DNA from: Clostridia bacterium
GTDB lineage: Bacteria; Bacillota; Sulfobacillia; RBS10-35; Bu92
Assembly: GCA_019683875.1 (NCBI GenBank)
Contig: JADGHN010000004.1
Location: forward strand, 1 to 32,170
Length of the DNA: 32,170 nucleotides
Direction of reading: 5' to 3'
Shown here: piece by piece, positions 1-8,741 of the stretch
Numbering within the stretch: position 1 is the first letter of the stretch
How the letters are laid out: every line of letters starts with the position of its first letter
Made by a program: the position numbers and the translations under genes
The notes under the pieces: generated by a model
What the model was told of the DNA's origin: nothing
The model's database searches: none
What the model saw: only the letters and a program-made list of their open reading frames with translations

Positions 1-2
1 CC

Positions 3-563
3 CCCGCCCCCGGCGCGCGGGCGGCGTCGGCCAGGCCGCACGCGCTGCGTGCGGCGGCGCCCGCCGATGCCGCCCAGGCCTGGCTCGCTGAGACCGTCAC
101 CCGCGATGCCCTGGCCGCCTGGCTGGACGCCCACTACGCGGCGCTGCCTGCCGGGACCCGGGCCTCCATCGCGGAGGCCGTGGTCCGCGAGGCGAGCCGG
201 CGCGGGGTCGACCCGTGGCTCGTCGTCAGCGTCATCAAGGTGGAGAGCGACTTCAACCCGGATGAAGTCGGCTCCGCCGGCGAGATCGGCCTCATGCAGG
301 TGCTGCCGGGCACGGCGCGCCTCGTGGCGCGCAACGTCTTCGGCATCGACGGCTTCGACCCGACCCTGCTCTTCGACCCGGACTGGAACATCCGCATCGC
401 CGTCGCCTACCTGGCCGACCGCCTGCGCGCCTACCGCGGCGACGCCGCCATGGCGCTCACGTCCTACAACGCCGGCGACGGCGTGAAGCGCCCCAACGCC
501 TACGCGCGCGCCGTGCTCGGCTGGTACGCGCGCATCGCGCCGGGTTCGGCCACCACGCCCTGA
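3..563 (+). CDS. Lytic transglycosylase, SLT/Slt70-like domain (5' end outside window)
   Basis: The reading frame is open from the window edge, so the true start lies upstream. The C-terminal half is a lysozyme-like transglycosylase domain that would cleave glycan strands of peptidoglycan outside the membrane. Visible motifs in order are KVESDFNP with the likely catalytic Glu, EIGLMQVLPGTA, then AYLADRL and SYNAGDGV, the usual order of soluble lytic transglycosylase family 1. The preceding 60 or so residues are Ala-rich and resemble a linker or helical stalk. A signal peptide or anchor would be in the missing part. The next gene starts about 50 bases later on the same strand. The domain call is firm; the exact family member and substrate are not decidable from this fragment. 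Confidence 0.85.
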   Translation, partial: PAPGARAASARPHALRAAAPADAAQAWLAETVTRDALAAWLDAHYAALPAGTRASIAEAVVREASRRGVDPWLVVSVIKVESDFNPDEVGSAGEIGLMQVLPGTARLVARNVFGIDGFDPTLLFDPDWNIRIAVAYLADRLRAYRGDAAMALTSYNAGDGVKRPNAYARAVLGWYARIAPGSATTP

Positions 564-616
564 ACCGACAGGGGACAGGCCCCCGCCGTGGAACAGAACG
601 CGTGGAGGCGAATCGA

Positions 617-1984
617 TTGCGACCGATTCCCGACACGTGGCTGCGGCGCGTGCCCGAGCTGGGCGGGGTGGAGGAGGGCCTGCCCCCGATCCGCGTCCCG
701 CTGACGGGTAACGTCGGCACCTCCACGCGGTTGCGCGCGCTCATCGACACGCGCCCGCTCCAGCGCCTGCGCGGCGTGCGCCAGCTGGGACTGGCGAGCG
801 TCGTCTACCCGGGCGCCACGCACACCCGCTTCGAGCATTCCCTGGGCACCTATGAGCTGGCGCGCCGCCTGCTCCTGAACCTCCTGCCCCGCCGCGGGGC
901 GGAGTTCCTCGACCCGGAGGCCTGCGCCACGTTCCTCTGCGCCGCGCTGCTTCACGACGTCGGCCACTACCCGTTCTCGCACACGCTGGAGGACCTGCCG
1001 CCGGACCCGGAGGGGCGGATCCGCATCCAGCGGCATGACGCCCGCGCGCGCTCCATCATCCTGCAGGACGAGGGCGTCGTCGCCGTGTTGCGGGACGCGT
1101 GGGGGCTGGATCCGGAACGCGTCGCCGCGGTGATCGACGAGGAACATCCTCCGGACGACGCGATGGGCCGCCGGCTCGCGGAGATGCTCGCGGGCGCCCT
1201 CAACCCGGACCGCCTCGACTACCTTCAGCGCGACTCGAACCACGTGGGCGTCCCGTACGGGCGCGTCATCGACAGCGAGCGGCTGCTGCAGGCCGTCGAC
1301 TTCACGGAGGACGGGTCGGCGCTCGCCGTGACGCCGAAGGGCGTCTCGGCCGTGGAGACGATCATCTTCGCCTCGTACCTCATGTACCGCGAGGTGTACT
1401 GGCACCACACGGTGCGCGCGGCGCAGGCCATGCTCAAGCGGGCCGCCGCGGACGCGATGCGGCTCGGCGGGCTCACGCAGGAGGAGTGGATCGACCTGGA
1501 CGACGCCCAGGCGCTGAGCCGGCTGGCCGAGGCGCCGGTGGCGTCCACGCGGGAGCTCGTCGCGCGCCTGTCGGCGCCGGGGCGCCAGCTGTACCGGCGC
1601 GTCGCCGACGCCACGCTCGCGGAGATTGAGAGCGGCAAGCTGCCGCGGTCCGTCGGCGAACTGCTCGCGCAGGCCCTGGACGCCGGCTACTGGGAACAGC
1701 AGGCGTTGGCCGAGGACACGGCGCGCGCGCTGCGCGCGGCGGGCGTCGACCTGCCGGACCACGGCCTCTTGTTCGACGTGGCGGGGCGGGGGAAGGAGCT
1801 GTTCTTCGAGGTGCCGGTGCTCGACCGCTTCGGCGGGCGCGTCGCCGGCACGACGGCCGATCCGTCGATCTCGCTCGTCGCGCCGAACCTTTCCCGCAAC
1901 TTCGACCGGCAGGCCAAGCGCGTGCAGCTCCTGGCGCCGGCGGAGCGCCTCGAGGACGTGCGCCGCGCCCTTGGCATCCGTTGA
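617..1984 (+). CDS. HD-domain phosphohydrolase, dGTPase/SAMHD1-like (COG1078 type)
   Basis: A protein of 455 residues with the HD metal-binding signature: TRFEHSLG near residue 74, LLHDVGHYPFSH with the His-Asp pair near 113-114, and NPDRLDYLQRD near 198-206. This pattern is typical of dNTP triphosphohydrolases of the dGTPase/SAMHD1 group, which release triphosphate from dNTPs. I chose the TTG at 617 because a GGAGG at 604-608 sits eight bases before it; an in-frame GTG at 602 would add five residues but has no clear ribosome site. It ends just before tdk, cdd and pdp, so a role in deoxynucleotide turnover fits the neighbourhood. Substrate preference is not visible in the sequence. Confidence 0.82.
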   Translation: MRPIPDTWLRRVPELGGVEEGLPPIRVPLTGNVGTSTRLRALIDTRPLQRLRGVRQLGLASVVYPGATHTRFEHSLGTYELARRLLLNLLPRRGAEFLDPEACATFLCAALLHDVGHYPFSHTLEDLPPDPEGRIRIQRHDARARSIILQDEGVVAVLRDAWGLDPERVAAVIDEEHPPDDAMGRRLAEMLAGALNPDRLDYLQRDSNHVGVPYGRVIDSERLLQAVDFTEDGSALAVTPKGVSAVETIIFASYLMYREVYWHHTVRAAQAMLKRAAADAMRLGGLTQEEWIDLDDAQALSRLAEAPVASTRELVARLSAPGRQLYRRVADATLAEIESGKLPRSVGELLAQALDAGYWEQQALAEDTARALRAAGVDLPDHGLLFDVAGRGKELFFEVPVLDRFGGRVAGTTADPSISLVAPNLSRNFDRQAKRVQLLAPAERLEDVRRALGIR

Positions 1985-2028
1985 CAGCCGGGCGCGGAGC
2001 GCCGCCTATGGTGGCCGCCCGCCGGGGT

Positions 2029-2037
2029 TGGTACGAT
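2029..2037 (+). promoter_or_regulatory. Possible extended -10 promoter for tdk
   Basis: TG-G-TACGAT forms an extended -10 element in the gap after the HD gene. No convincing -35 hexamer lies 16-18 bases upstream, though a TTGACA occurs at 1981-1986, too far away. Initiation would fall near 2044, just before the ribosome site used by the GTG start at 2066, which agrees with that start choice. Confidence 0.35.
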
Positions 2038-2065
2038 GGAACCGCTTCCATGGAGGGAACCCAGC

Positions 2066-2671
2066 GTGCCCGTTGGACACCTTGAAGTGATCACGGGAAG
2101 CATGTTCTCCGGAAAGACCGAGGAATTGATCCGCCGCACGCGGCGGGCGCTCATCGCGCGCCGGCGGGTGCTCATCGTGAAGCCGGCGATCGACGACCGC
2201 TACGCCGCGGAGGCCGTCTTCTCCCATGACGGGCGGCGCGTCGACGCGGTGCCGCTGCCCGTCGGCGAGACGGACCGGATCTTCGTGATGGCGAACGAGT
2301 GCGGCGCCGAGGTCGTCTCGATCGACGAGGCGCAGTTCTTCTCGGAGGAGCTCGTCGAGGTGGTGCAGCGGCTCGTCGACAGCGGGCGGCGCGTGATCGT
2401 CTCCGGCCTCGACCTCGACTTCGCGCGCCGGCCCTTCGGCTGCATGCCGGCGCTGATGGCCATGGCCGACGAGGTCACGAAGCTCAAGGCCATCTGCGTG
2501 CGCTGCGGGGAGCCGGCGATGTTCACGCAACGCCTCATCGACGGCCGGCCGGCGGCGGAGGACGACCCGCTCGTCGTCATCGGCGGCGCGGAGGCGTACG
2601 AGGCGCGCTGCCGCCGCTGCCACGAGGTGGCGCCGGCGCGCCGCCGCGCGGCGGAGGAGGTGGCGTCGTGA
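2066..2671 (+). CDS. tdk: Thymidine kinase, type II
   Basis: A 201-residue cytosolic kinase that phosphorylates thymidine (and deoxyuridine) with ATP in the salvage pathway. The P-loop GSMFSGKT lies at residues 11-18, the DEAQFF Walker B-like segment is present, and two cysteine pairs (CVRC and CRRC) form the structural zinc site. Length is normal for the type II family. An ATG at 2036 would add ten residues, but the GTG at 2066 is preferred because GGAGGG lies eight bases before it and the first strand (HLEVITG) starts right after. It overlaps cdd by GTGA, so translation is probably coupled. It stands in a deoxypyrimidine salvage set with the HD dNTPase upstream. Confidence 0.95.
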   Translation: MPVGHLEVITGSMFSGKTEELIRRTRRALIARRRVLIVKPAIDDRYAAEAVFSHDGRRVDAVPLPVGETDRIFVMANECGAEVVSIDEAQFFSEELVEVVQRLVDSGRRVIVSGLDLDFARRPFGCMPALMAMADEVTKLKAICVRCGEPAMFTQRLIDGRPAAEDDPLVVIGGAEAYEARCRRCHEVAPARRRAAEEVAS

Positions 2672-3162
2672 GCGGGGCGGAGCAGGAGGGCGGCGCGGAG
2701 GGCGCCGGGCGCCCGGTGCCCGAGGAGGAGGCGCGGCGGCTGCTGGCGGCCGCCCACGCCGCGGCGGAGCGGGCCTACGTCCCGTACTCCCGCTTCCCCG
2801 TCGGCGCGGCGCTGCTTACGGGTGACGGCCGCATCTTCGAGGGCGTCAACGTGGAGAACGCCTCGTACGGTTTGACGATCTGCGCCGAGCGCACGGCGGC
2901 GGTGAAGGCCGTGTCCGAGGGCGCCAGGGACTTCCGCGCCATCGCCGTCGTCGGCAAGCGGGCCGCCCCGTGCCCGCCGTGCGGCGCCTGCCTGCAGTTT
3001 CTGCTGGAATTCAACCCGCGGCTCCCCGTCATCCTGGAGGACGCGCGCGGCCGGCCGCTCGTGCGGCCCCTTTCGGACATGCTCGCCGTGCCCTTCCACG
3101 CCGCGCACCTCGCCGGGCCGGATCGCGCCGCCGGGCCGGCCGCCCCGGGGGATCCGTCGTGA
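2668..3162 (+). CDS. cdd: Cytidine deaminase
   Basis: Converts cytidine and deoxycytidine to uridine and deoxyuridine. The 164-residue protein has the family marks NVENASYGLTICAERTA (zinc ligand C72, catalytic E74) and PCPPCGACLQF (zinc ligands C104 and C107). The substrate-binding NVEN segment is intact. The start is the GTG that overlaps the tdk stop as GTGA. The first 17 residues are Gly/Glu-rich and not part of the usual fold, so an internal GTG at codon 17 is an alternative. The stop overlaps the pdp start in the same way, giving a three-gene translationally coupled run. The C-terminal 20 residues are an Ala/Gly/Pro tail not expected in a 130-residue cytidine deaminase. Confidence 0.95.
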   Translation: MSGAEQEGGAEGAGRPVPEEEARRLLAAAHAAAERAYVPYSRFPVGAALLTGDGRIFEGVNVENASYGLTICAERTAAVKAVSEGARDFRAIAVVGKRAAPCPPCGACLQFLLEFNPRLPVILEDARGRPLVRPLSDMLAVPFHAAHLAGPDRAAGPAAPGDPS

Positions 3163-4466
3163 CGTTCGACGTCGTTCGTTTCATCGCGGATAAGCGTGAC
3201 GGCCGCGAGCACGACGAGGCGTCGCTGCGCAGCTTCGTCGCCGGCGTGGCGAGCGGCGCCGTGCCCGACTACCAGGTCGCCGCCTGGTGCATGGCGGCCT
3301 ACCTGCGCGGGCTCACGCCCGCGGAGACGGCCGTGCTGACGCACGCGATGGCGCTGTCGGGCGAGACCGTCGACCTGTCCTCGATTCCCGGCGTGAAAGG
3401 GGACAAGCACAGCTCGGGCGGCGTCGGCGACAAGGCCACGCTCGTCGTGGCGCCGCTCGCCGCGGCCGCCGGCGTGCCGATGGCCAAGCTCTCCGGCCGC
3501 GGGTTGGGCCACACGGGCGGCACCATCGACAAGTTGGAGAGCATCCCCGGCTTCCGCACCGCGCTGCCGATCGACGAGTTCGTCGCGCAGGTGAAGCGCG
3601 TCGGCCTTGCCGTCGCCGCCGCCACCGAGCGGCTCGTGCCGGCCGACAAGCGGCTGTACGCCATCCGCGACGTCACCGCGACCGTCGACAGCCTGCCGCT
3701 CATCGCGTCCAGCATCATGTCGAAGAAGATCGCGGGCGGCGCGGACGTGATCGTGCTCGACGTGAAGGTCGGCGCCGGCGCCTTCGTCAAGGACGTGGAA
3801 CGCGCGCGGGAGCTGGCGCGGACGATGATCGCCCTCGGCCGACGCTTGGGGCGGCGCGTCGCGGCGGTGCTCTCGAACATGGACCAGCCGCTGGGGCGCG
3901 CCGTGGGCAACGCGCTGGAGGTGGCGGAGGCCATCGCCGCGCTGCGCGGCGAGGGGCCGGACGACCTCGTCGAGCTCTCGCTGGAGCTGGCGGGCCGGCT
4001 CGTGGCGCTGGCCACGGGAGAGGCGCCGCCGGCCGCGCGCGAGCGCCTGGAGCGACTGCTGCGGGACGGGTCGGCCGCGGAGCGCCTGCGCCGCATGATC
4101 GAGGCCCAGGGCGGGGACGCGCGCGTCGTCGAGGAGCCGTGGCGCCTGCCCAAGGCGCCGCACGTGCGGCCGGTGGCGGCGCCGTCCGGGGGATACGTGG
4201 CGCGGCTCGACGCCCTGTGCGTGGGCGAGGTCGCGCTGGCGCTCGGCGCCGGGCGGCGCAAGAAGGAGGACGCGATCGACCCGGCCGTCGGCGTCGTGCT
4301 GGCGAAGAAGGTGGGCGACGCCGTCGAGTGCGGCGAGCCGTGGGCGCACGTGCACGCGCGGACCGCGGAAGCGGCCGAGGCGGCGGCCGCCGCCCTGCAG
4401 GCGGCGCTCGTCCTGTCCGAGGATCCGGTCGAGCGGCCTCCCCTGGTGTACGAGGTTCTCGAATGA
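3159..4466 (+). CDS. pdp: Pyrimidine-nucleoside phosphorylase (thymidine phosphorylase family)
   Basis: A 435-residue enzyme that splits uridine, thymidine or deoxyuridine with phosphate to the free base and (deoxy)ribose 1-phosphate. The phosphate-binding stretch GDKHSSGGVGDK and the family signature KLSGRGLGHTGGTIDKLES are complete. The SSIMSKKIAGG segment and the C-terminal alpha/beta domain with GRRKKEDAID are also present. Length matches the Firmicute Pdp group. The start GTG overlaps the cdd stop (GTGA) and the stop overlaps the next gene as ATGA. Together with tdk and cdd it completes pyrimidine nucleoside catabolism and salvage: cdd produces deoxyuridine and Pdp cleaves it. Whether it is Pdp or strict DeoA cannot be settled by eye. 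Confidence 0.93.
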   Translation: MTFDVVRFIADKRDGREHDEASLRSFVAGVASGAVPDYQVAAWCMAAYLRGLTPAETAVLTHAMALSGETVDLSSIPGVKGDKHSSGGVGDKATLVVAPLAAAAGVPMAKLSGRGLGHTGGTIDKLESIPGFRTALPIDEFVAQVKRVGLAVAAATERLVPADKRLYAIRDVTATVDSLPLIASSIMSKKIAGGADVIVLDVKVGAGAFVKDVERARELARTMIALGRRLGRRVAAVLSNMDQPLGRAVGNALEVAEAIAALRGEGPDDLVELSLELAGRLVALATGEAPPAARERLERLLRDGSAAERLRRMIEAQGGDARVVEEPWRLPKAPHVRPVAAPSGGYVARLDALCVGEVALALGAGRRKKEDAIDPAVGVVLAKKVGDAVECGEPWAHVHARTAEAAEAAAAALQAALVLSEDPVERPPLVYEVLE

Positions 4467-5920
4467 AACGCGGCGGAGCGGGCTTTATGGGATGGAAGCG
4501 CGGCTCCGGCGTGGGCGCCGCAGGCCGGCCGGGGACCCGCAGGCGGTTGGAGGTCGCGGCCATGCTGGCCGCGGCCTTGGCGCTGTCGGCATGCGCGCCG
4601 GCCGTCCGCCCGGTCCCGCCCGCGCCGAACGAGACGGCCGCGCCCGTCGAGGTCGTGGTGCTGGCCGAACTCGACCCGATCGAGGCGACCGCGCTCCGGG
4701 TGCTGGCACGCCAGTTCGAAACCGCCCAAGGCAACCGGGTACGGGTTCGGATCGTGGCGCCGGAGTCGTACCTGGACGAGGGGACGTCGACCGCGGGCGG
4801 TACGGGGACGGGGAGCGAAGCGGGGTCTTCGAACCGTAGTAGCGGCCCCGCGCCGTCCGAGAACGCCGCCGGCGGCACGCCTGCGGCCGGCGGGCCCGGC
4901 GCGCGGCTGGTCGCCGCGGCGCTGGGCGCCGCCACGAGCCGGATGCCGGCACCCCAGGCCGTGATGCTCGATGCCGCTTCGCTGGGCGAGCTGGCGGCGG
5001 CCGGCGCCCTTGTGCCGCCCGCGCCATCTGTGGGCCGCGCGCTGCAGTCGGCGGCGGCGCGCGCGGTGAGCGGCGGAGACGAGGGAGCGGGGCCCGGCGC
5101 GGGCGGGACGCTCCTCGCGACGCCCATCGACGTCGACCTCGACGTCGTCTACACCCGCGTGGGCTTCCTGCTCGCTCCGCCGGCGGACTGGTCGCAGCTC
5201 ACCGGACTCGCGCGGGCGAGCGCGTCGGCCGTCGCCCAGTCGGGCGGCCAGCTGCTGCCCGGGCTGGCGTTCGGGCGCGACGACGCCGATCTTGTGGCTG
5301 CGCTCGCCACCGCCGCCGCCACGGGCGCGAAACCCCTTGCGGCGCCGGCGGGCACGCCGACCGCCGCGCCGGGCGCGGACGTGCTCACCGGCGCGGGCGG
5401 AGACGCCGCGGTGGCGCAACTCGCCCGCTGGGTGCACGACGGAGATCTCTGGCCCGCGCAGGATCCGGTCGCCGCGTTCCTGAGCGGCCGGGCGGGCGCC
5501 GTCCTCGCCCGCGCCAGCGACCTCGGCGCGCTGGAGGCGGCCCTCGGGGGGCATGCCGCGTTCATGGTCTCCGCGCTGCCGGGCACGCCGCTGCACGTGC
5601 GCGCGCTCGCGCTGCTGCCCTACGGGGCGCCCCGCAGCCGCGCGGCGGCAGCCGAGTTCGCCGCCTTCCTCTCCGAGCCTTCCCAGCAGGCCGTCTGGGC
5701 CACGCAGGCCGGCCGCCTGCCCGCGTCCACCCGCGCGCTCGACACCGGCACGTGGCGCGCGTACGCGGCCCATCACCCCGAGGTGGCCCGCATGACGGAC
5801 CGGCTCGCGCAGGCGGTGGCCTGGTCTCCTCAAGAGGCCGCGGCGGCCGCGGACGCGGCGCGGGCGCGGCTGGCGCAAGTCGTCGGCTCCGGACGGGGGA
5901 GCGGACCGAACCGGCGCTAG
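4463..5920 (+). CDS. Solute-binding lipoprotein, ABC sugar-binding-like fold (orphan)
   Basis: A 485-residue exported lipoprotein. A basic N-terminus and hydrophobic stretch end in the lipobox LSAC with the acylated Cys near residue 45. The mature part starts with VEVVVLAELDPIEATALRVL and a QFETAQGN helix, and ends with a helix containing FLSEPSQQAVWATQ and GRLPAST. That layout resembles family 1 extracellular solute-binding proteins. A long Gly/Ser/Thr/Ala low-complexity insertion near residues 105-150 is atypical. It overlaps pdp by ATGA, so it is translated with the nucleoside salvage genes, but no permease or ATPase is nearby. Nucleoside binding is an attractive guess from context only. 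The protein could also be a sensor or scavenging lipoprotein. Confidence 0.65.
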   Translation: MKRGGAGFMGWKRGSGVGAAGRPGTRRRLEVAAMLAAALALSACAPAVRPVPPAPNETAAPVEVVVLAELDPIEATALRVLARQFETAQGNRVRVRIVAPESYLDEGTSTAGGTGTGSEAGSSNRSSGPAPSENAAGGTPAAGGPGARLVAAALGAATSRMPAPQAVMLDAASLGELAAAGALVPPAPSVGRALQSAAARAVSGGDEGAGPGAGGTLLATPIDVDLDVVYTRVGFLLAPPADWSQLTGLARASASAVAQSGGQLLPGLAFGRDDADLVAALATAAATGAKPLAAPAGTPTAAPGADVLTGAGGDAAVAQLARWVHDGDLWPAQDPVAAFLSGRAGAVLARASDLGALEAALGGHAAFMVSALPGTPLHVRALALLPYGAPRSRAAAAEFAAFLSEPSQQAVWATQAGRLPASTRALDTGTWRAYAAHHPEVARMTDRLAQAVAWSPQEAAAAADAARARLAQVVGSGRGSGPNRR

Positions 5921-6050
5921 AAATTGGAGCGAACAAGCGCCGGAAACCGGAAGGGTGCGGCGGGCACTTCGGGGAATCGTCATCCGTCCAAATCGCTGAC
6001 ACGCAAATCCAAGGCCACGTTCGGCCGCCCTCCGGAAAAGGTGATGCGCC

Positions 6051-7388
6051 ATCGCCACGACGCCGACCCCTCAACCCAATCCCAGACGGCGCCTGAACCG
6101 GCGTCGCCTTCCGGTCCTCGTCCTGGGGCTTGCCGCGCTGCTCGCCGCCAGCGCGGCCGGGACCTGGTACGCGCTGCCCCACGAGCGCGCAGCGTCGCCC
6201 TCCGCGTCGACGCCCGGTCCCGGCGACCGCCCGGCGGCCGCGAGCGAACCGAGCAGCGCGGCCGCGCGCTCGCTGACGCCACCCCCGGCGCCGCTCTCGT
6301 CGGAAGAGTTCGGCCAGCTCCTCGCCTCGTACAAGGCGAACCATCCGAAGGACTTCCGCGGCATTTACATCTCCGGGGCGGCCGCCGGCACGCCCAAGAT
6401 GTGGAACACGCTCATCCGCCTCGTGGAGCGCACGGAACTCAACGCGGTCGTCATCGACGTCAAGGAGGACGGCCACGTCCTCTACGACAGCCAGGATCCG
6501 TTCGTGCGCTCGGTGGGCGCGATCAAGGTGGAGATCCCGCACCTCAAGGAGCAGTTGCAGGAACTGCACAGGAAGCACATCTACGCCATCGCGCGCATCG
6601 TCACGTTCAAGGACAGCGGGCTCGCGAAGGCGCACCCGGAGTGGGCCGTCCAGGACGCGCGCGGCGGCGTCTGGCGCGACCGCACGGGCGCCGCGTGGAT
6701 GAACGCGTACAACGAGAACGTGTGGAAGTACAACCTCGCCATCGCGCGCGAAGCTGTGCGCATGGGCTTTGACGAGATCCAGTTCGACTACGTCCGCTTC
6801 CCCAGCGACGGCGCCATCAGCCAAGCGCGGTACCCGGGCGCGGACGGCCGCACGCGCGTGCAGGCGATCACGAGCTTCCTTGAGACGGCGCGCGCGGAAC
6901 TGGGCCGGATGGGCGTCCCCGTCTCGGCGGACATCTTCGGGCTGATCCCCACGGCGCTGGATGACCAGATGATCGGCCAGCACTGGGAGGAGGCGGCCGG
7001 CGCCGTCGACTTCGTCTCGCCGATGGCCTATCCGTCGCACTACGCGCCGTACACGTTCGGGCTGCCGAATCCGAACGCCGCCCCGGCGGAGACGGTGATG
7101 CACACGATGCAGGACGCCCTGCGACGGCGGCCCGTGGGCGGGGCGCTCGTACGCCCGTGGCTGCAGGACTTCAGCCTCTACGGCGTGCACTACACCCCGG
7201 CGATGGTGCGCGCGGAGATCGACGCCGCGGAGAAGAACGGCGCGACGGGCTGGCTCCTGTGGAACGCCGGCAATTGCTACAAGCCGGACGCCCTCAAGCC
7301 GGATCCGGACGCGCCGCCGCTGCCGAAGTTCGGCGACCAGAGCACCTGCCAGGCGGCGGTGAGCCAGGCGCTGAACGCGGGGAACTAG
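6051..7388 (+). CDS. DUF4015 putative glycoside-hydrolase-like protein, signal-anchored, AUC start
   Basis: About 445 residues. A basic patch and hydrophobic segment (RRRLPVLVLGLAALL) near residues 13-38 form a signal anchor, followed by an Ala/Pro/Ser linker. The TIM-barrel-like domain starts at FRGIYISGAAAGTP and continues with TELNAVVIDVKEDG, GFDEIQFDYVRFPSDG and VSPMAYPSHY, the marks of the DUF4015 putative glycosyl hydrolase family. The only ATG in frame (6399) would delete the anchor and the first strand. Upstream, after a TGA at 6042-6044, no ATG, GTG or TTG exists. An ATC at 6051 lies five bases after AAGGTGAT and is the best start. A one-base sequence error is the alternative. It is convergent with the MFS gene. 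Confidence 0.75.
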   Translation: MATTPTPQPNPRRRLNRRRLPVLVLGLAALLAASAAGTWYALPHERAASPSASTPGPGDRPAAASEPSSAAARSLTPPPAPLSSEEFGQLLASYKANHPKDFRGIYISGAAAGTPKMWNTLIRLVERTELNAVVIDVKEDGHVLYDSQDPFVRSVGAIKVEIPHLKEQLQELHRKHIYAIARIVTFKDSGLAKAHPEWAVQDARGGVWRDRTGAAWMNAYNENVWKYNLAIAREAVRMGFDEIQFDYVRFPSDGAISQARYPGADGRTRVQAITSFLETARAELGRMGVPVSADIFGLIPTALDDQMIGQHWEEAAGAVDFVSPMAYPSHYAPYTFGLPNPNAAPAETVMHTMQDALRRRPVGGALVRPWLQDFSLYGVHYTPAMVRAEIDAAEKNGATGWLLWNAGNCYKPDALKPDPDAPPLPKFGDQSTCQAAVSQALNAGN

Positions 7389-7415
7389 TGCGGGGCGCGC
7401 GGCCGCCGGCGCGGG

Positions 7416-8738
7416 CTAGAACCCGTCCGGGCCGCCCATGCCGCGCGAGAACGGGCCGCGCGCGGCCGCGGCGGCGCCGCCGGACGCGGTCGAAGAGGCG
7501 TCGCCCGGCGCGGCGGGGACGGGGTCGTGCTCGCCGAACGGCGCGCGCACCACCCAGAGAGCGGCCAGCAGCAACCATCCCGCGACGACCCAGAAAATCG
7601 CGGCCTCGCCCAACGCGCCCGCGATGGAGCCGACCATCGCCGGCATGACGAGCTGTCCCAGCCGGTTGCCGCTCAACCGCACGCCCAGCGCCGTGCCGCG
7701 CTGGTCACGCGGGGCGCGGTTCGCCACCCACGTCATGGTGAGCGGCTGGCCGAGCCCCAGACCCAGCCCGGCGACGGCCATGAGCGCGCAGAGGCCCGCG
7801 ACGCTGGGCATCCACGGCAGCGCGGCCACGGCCAGCGCCGGCAGCGCCATGCAGGCGAAGAGCAGGGGACCGCGCTCGAAGCGCCGGAGCAGCGCGGCCA
7901 TGAAGAGGCGCGACACCATCGACAGGGCGGCCCGCACGGAGAGGAGCAGCCCCACCACGGAGACCGGCAGCCCCCGAATCTCGCCCAGGACGGGCAGATA
8001 GGCGCTGAGGATGTCGATGCTGGAAAGCACGGTGAGGCTGGCCAGCATGGCGGGGATCATGCCCGGCCGGCGGAGGATGCGCGCCACCTGGCCGAAACCC
8101 GCGGGCACCCTCGCGCCGGCACGGCCGGCGCCGGCGCCCGCCGCGCGGGCATGGCCGCGCGCCGCGCCCGCGCCCGCGCTCTTCGCGAGCGGCCACGCCA
8201 GCGCGCCGGCCACGGCCGTGAGCGCCGCCCCCAGCCAGAACGCGGGCTGCAGGTTGCGCTCGCCGCCGCTTCCCGCGACAAGGCTCACCAGCGCAGGACC
8301 CGCGAGCTGCCCCAGGGATGCCATCACCGTGTACAGGCCGACGCGGTCGTCACGGATGGACTCGTCCGTGCGGTTGGCGATGAGCGCCTGGCTGGCGACC
8401 ACCGCCAGAAGGTGGCCGAGGCCGAGAAACGCCTGCGTGGCGGCGAGCATCGTGACCGAACCCGCCCATCCGGCGAGGAGCGCGCCGAGCGTCGTCAGCA
8501 CGCTGCCGGCGAGGATGAACGGCGGCTCGCCACAGCGGTCGACCCACCGCCCCGCCGGCACGGCCATGAAGAAGGAGAAGAGTGCGAACGTCGACGCCAC
8601 GGCGCCGACCTCCGCCGGCCCCGCGTGCAGTTCGAGCGCCCGGTACGTGGCGAGCGGCCGGATGGCGTAGACCGTCGCATGGACCAGCGCGTTCGTGGCC
8701 AGCACGAGCGCGTACCAGGCGGGGAGCCGGACGCGCAA
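7416..8738 (-). CDS. Major facilitator superfamily transporter
   Basis: A 440-residue integral membrane protein with about twelve hydrophobic segments and a central loop near residues 190-215 rich in Ala, Gly and Arg. The first half has the loop motif AGRWVDRCGEP after the second segment, typical of MFS drug/metabolite transporters. No substrate-specific motif is recognised. The start is a TTG placed one codon after the TGA of the GntR gene and in the same frame; an overlapping ATG at 8745 belongs to another frame. It is the last gene of the carboxylate cluster and could export or import a product or substrate of the lyase. The C-terminal 30 residues are Gly/Ala/Ser-rich and probably disordered. 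Confidence 0.82.
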   Translation of the reverse strand: MRVRLPAWYALVLATNALVHATVYAIRPLATYRALELHAGPAEVGAVASTFALFSFFMAVPAGRWVDRCGEPPFILAGSVLTTLGALLAGWAGSVTMLAATQAFLGLGHLLAVVASQALIANRTDESIRDDRVGLYTVMASLGQLAGPALVSLVAGSGGERNLQPAFWLGAALTAVAGALAWPLAKSAGAGAARGHARAAGAGAGRAGARVPAGFGQVARILRRPGMIPAMLASLTVLSSIDILSAYLPVLGEIRGLPVSVVGLLLSVRAALSMVSRLFMAALLRRFERGPLLFACMALPALAVAALPWMPSVAGLCALMAVAGLGLGLGQPLTMTWVANRAPRDQRGTALGVRLSGNRLGQLVMPAMVGSIAGALGEAAIFWVVAGWLLLAALWVVRAPFGEHDPVPAAPGDASSTASGGAAAAARGPFSRGMGGPDGF

Positions 8739-8741
8739 CGG

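Noticed and set aside
500-1762. Long minus-strand open frame across the HD gene, and similar long frames opposite pdp, clpC and cysS
   Set aside because: They are antisense shadows caused by high GC and few stop codons; their proteins are Arg/His/Ala-rich without motifs, while the plus strand has clear families.
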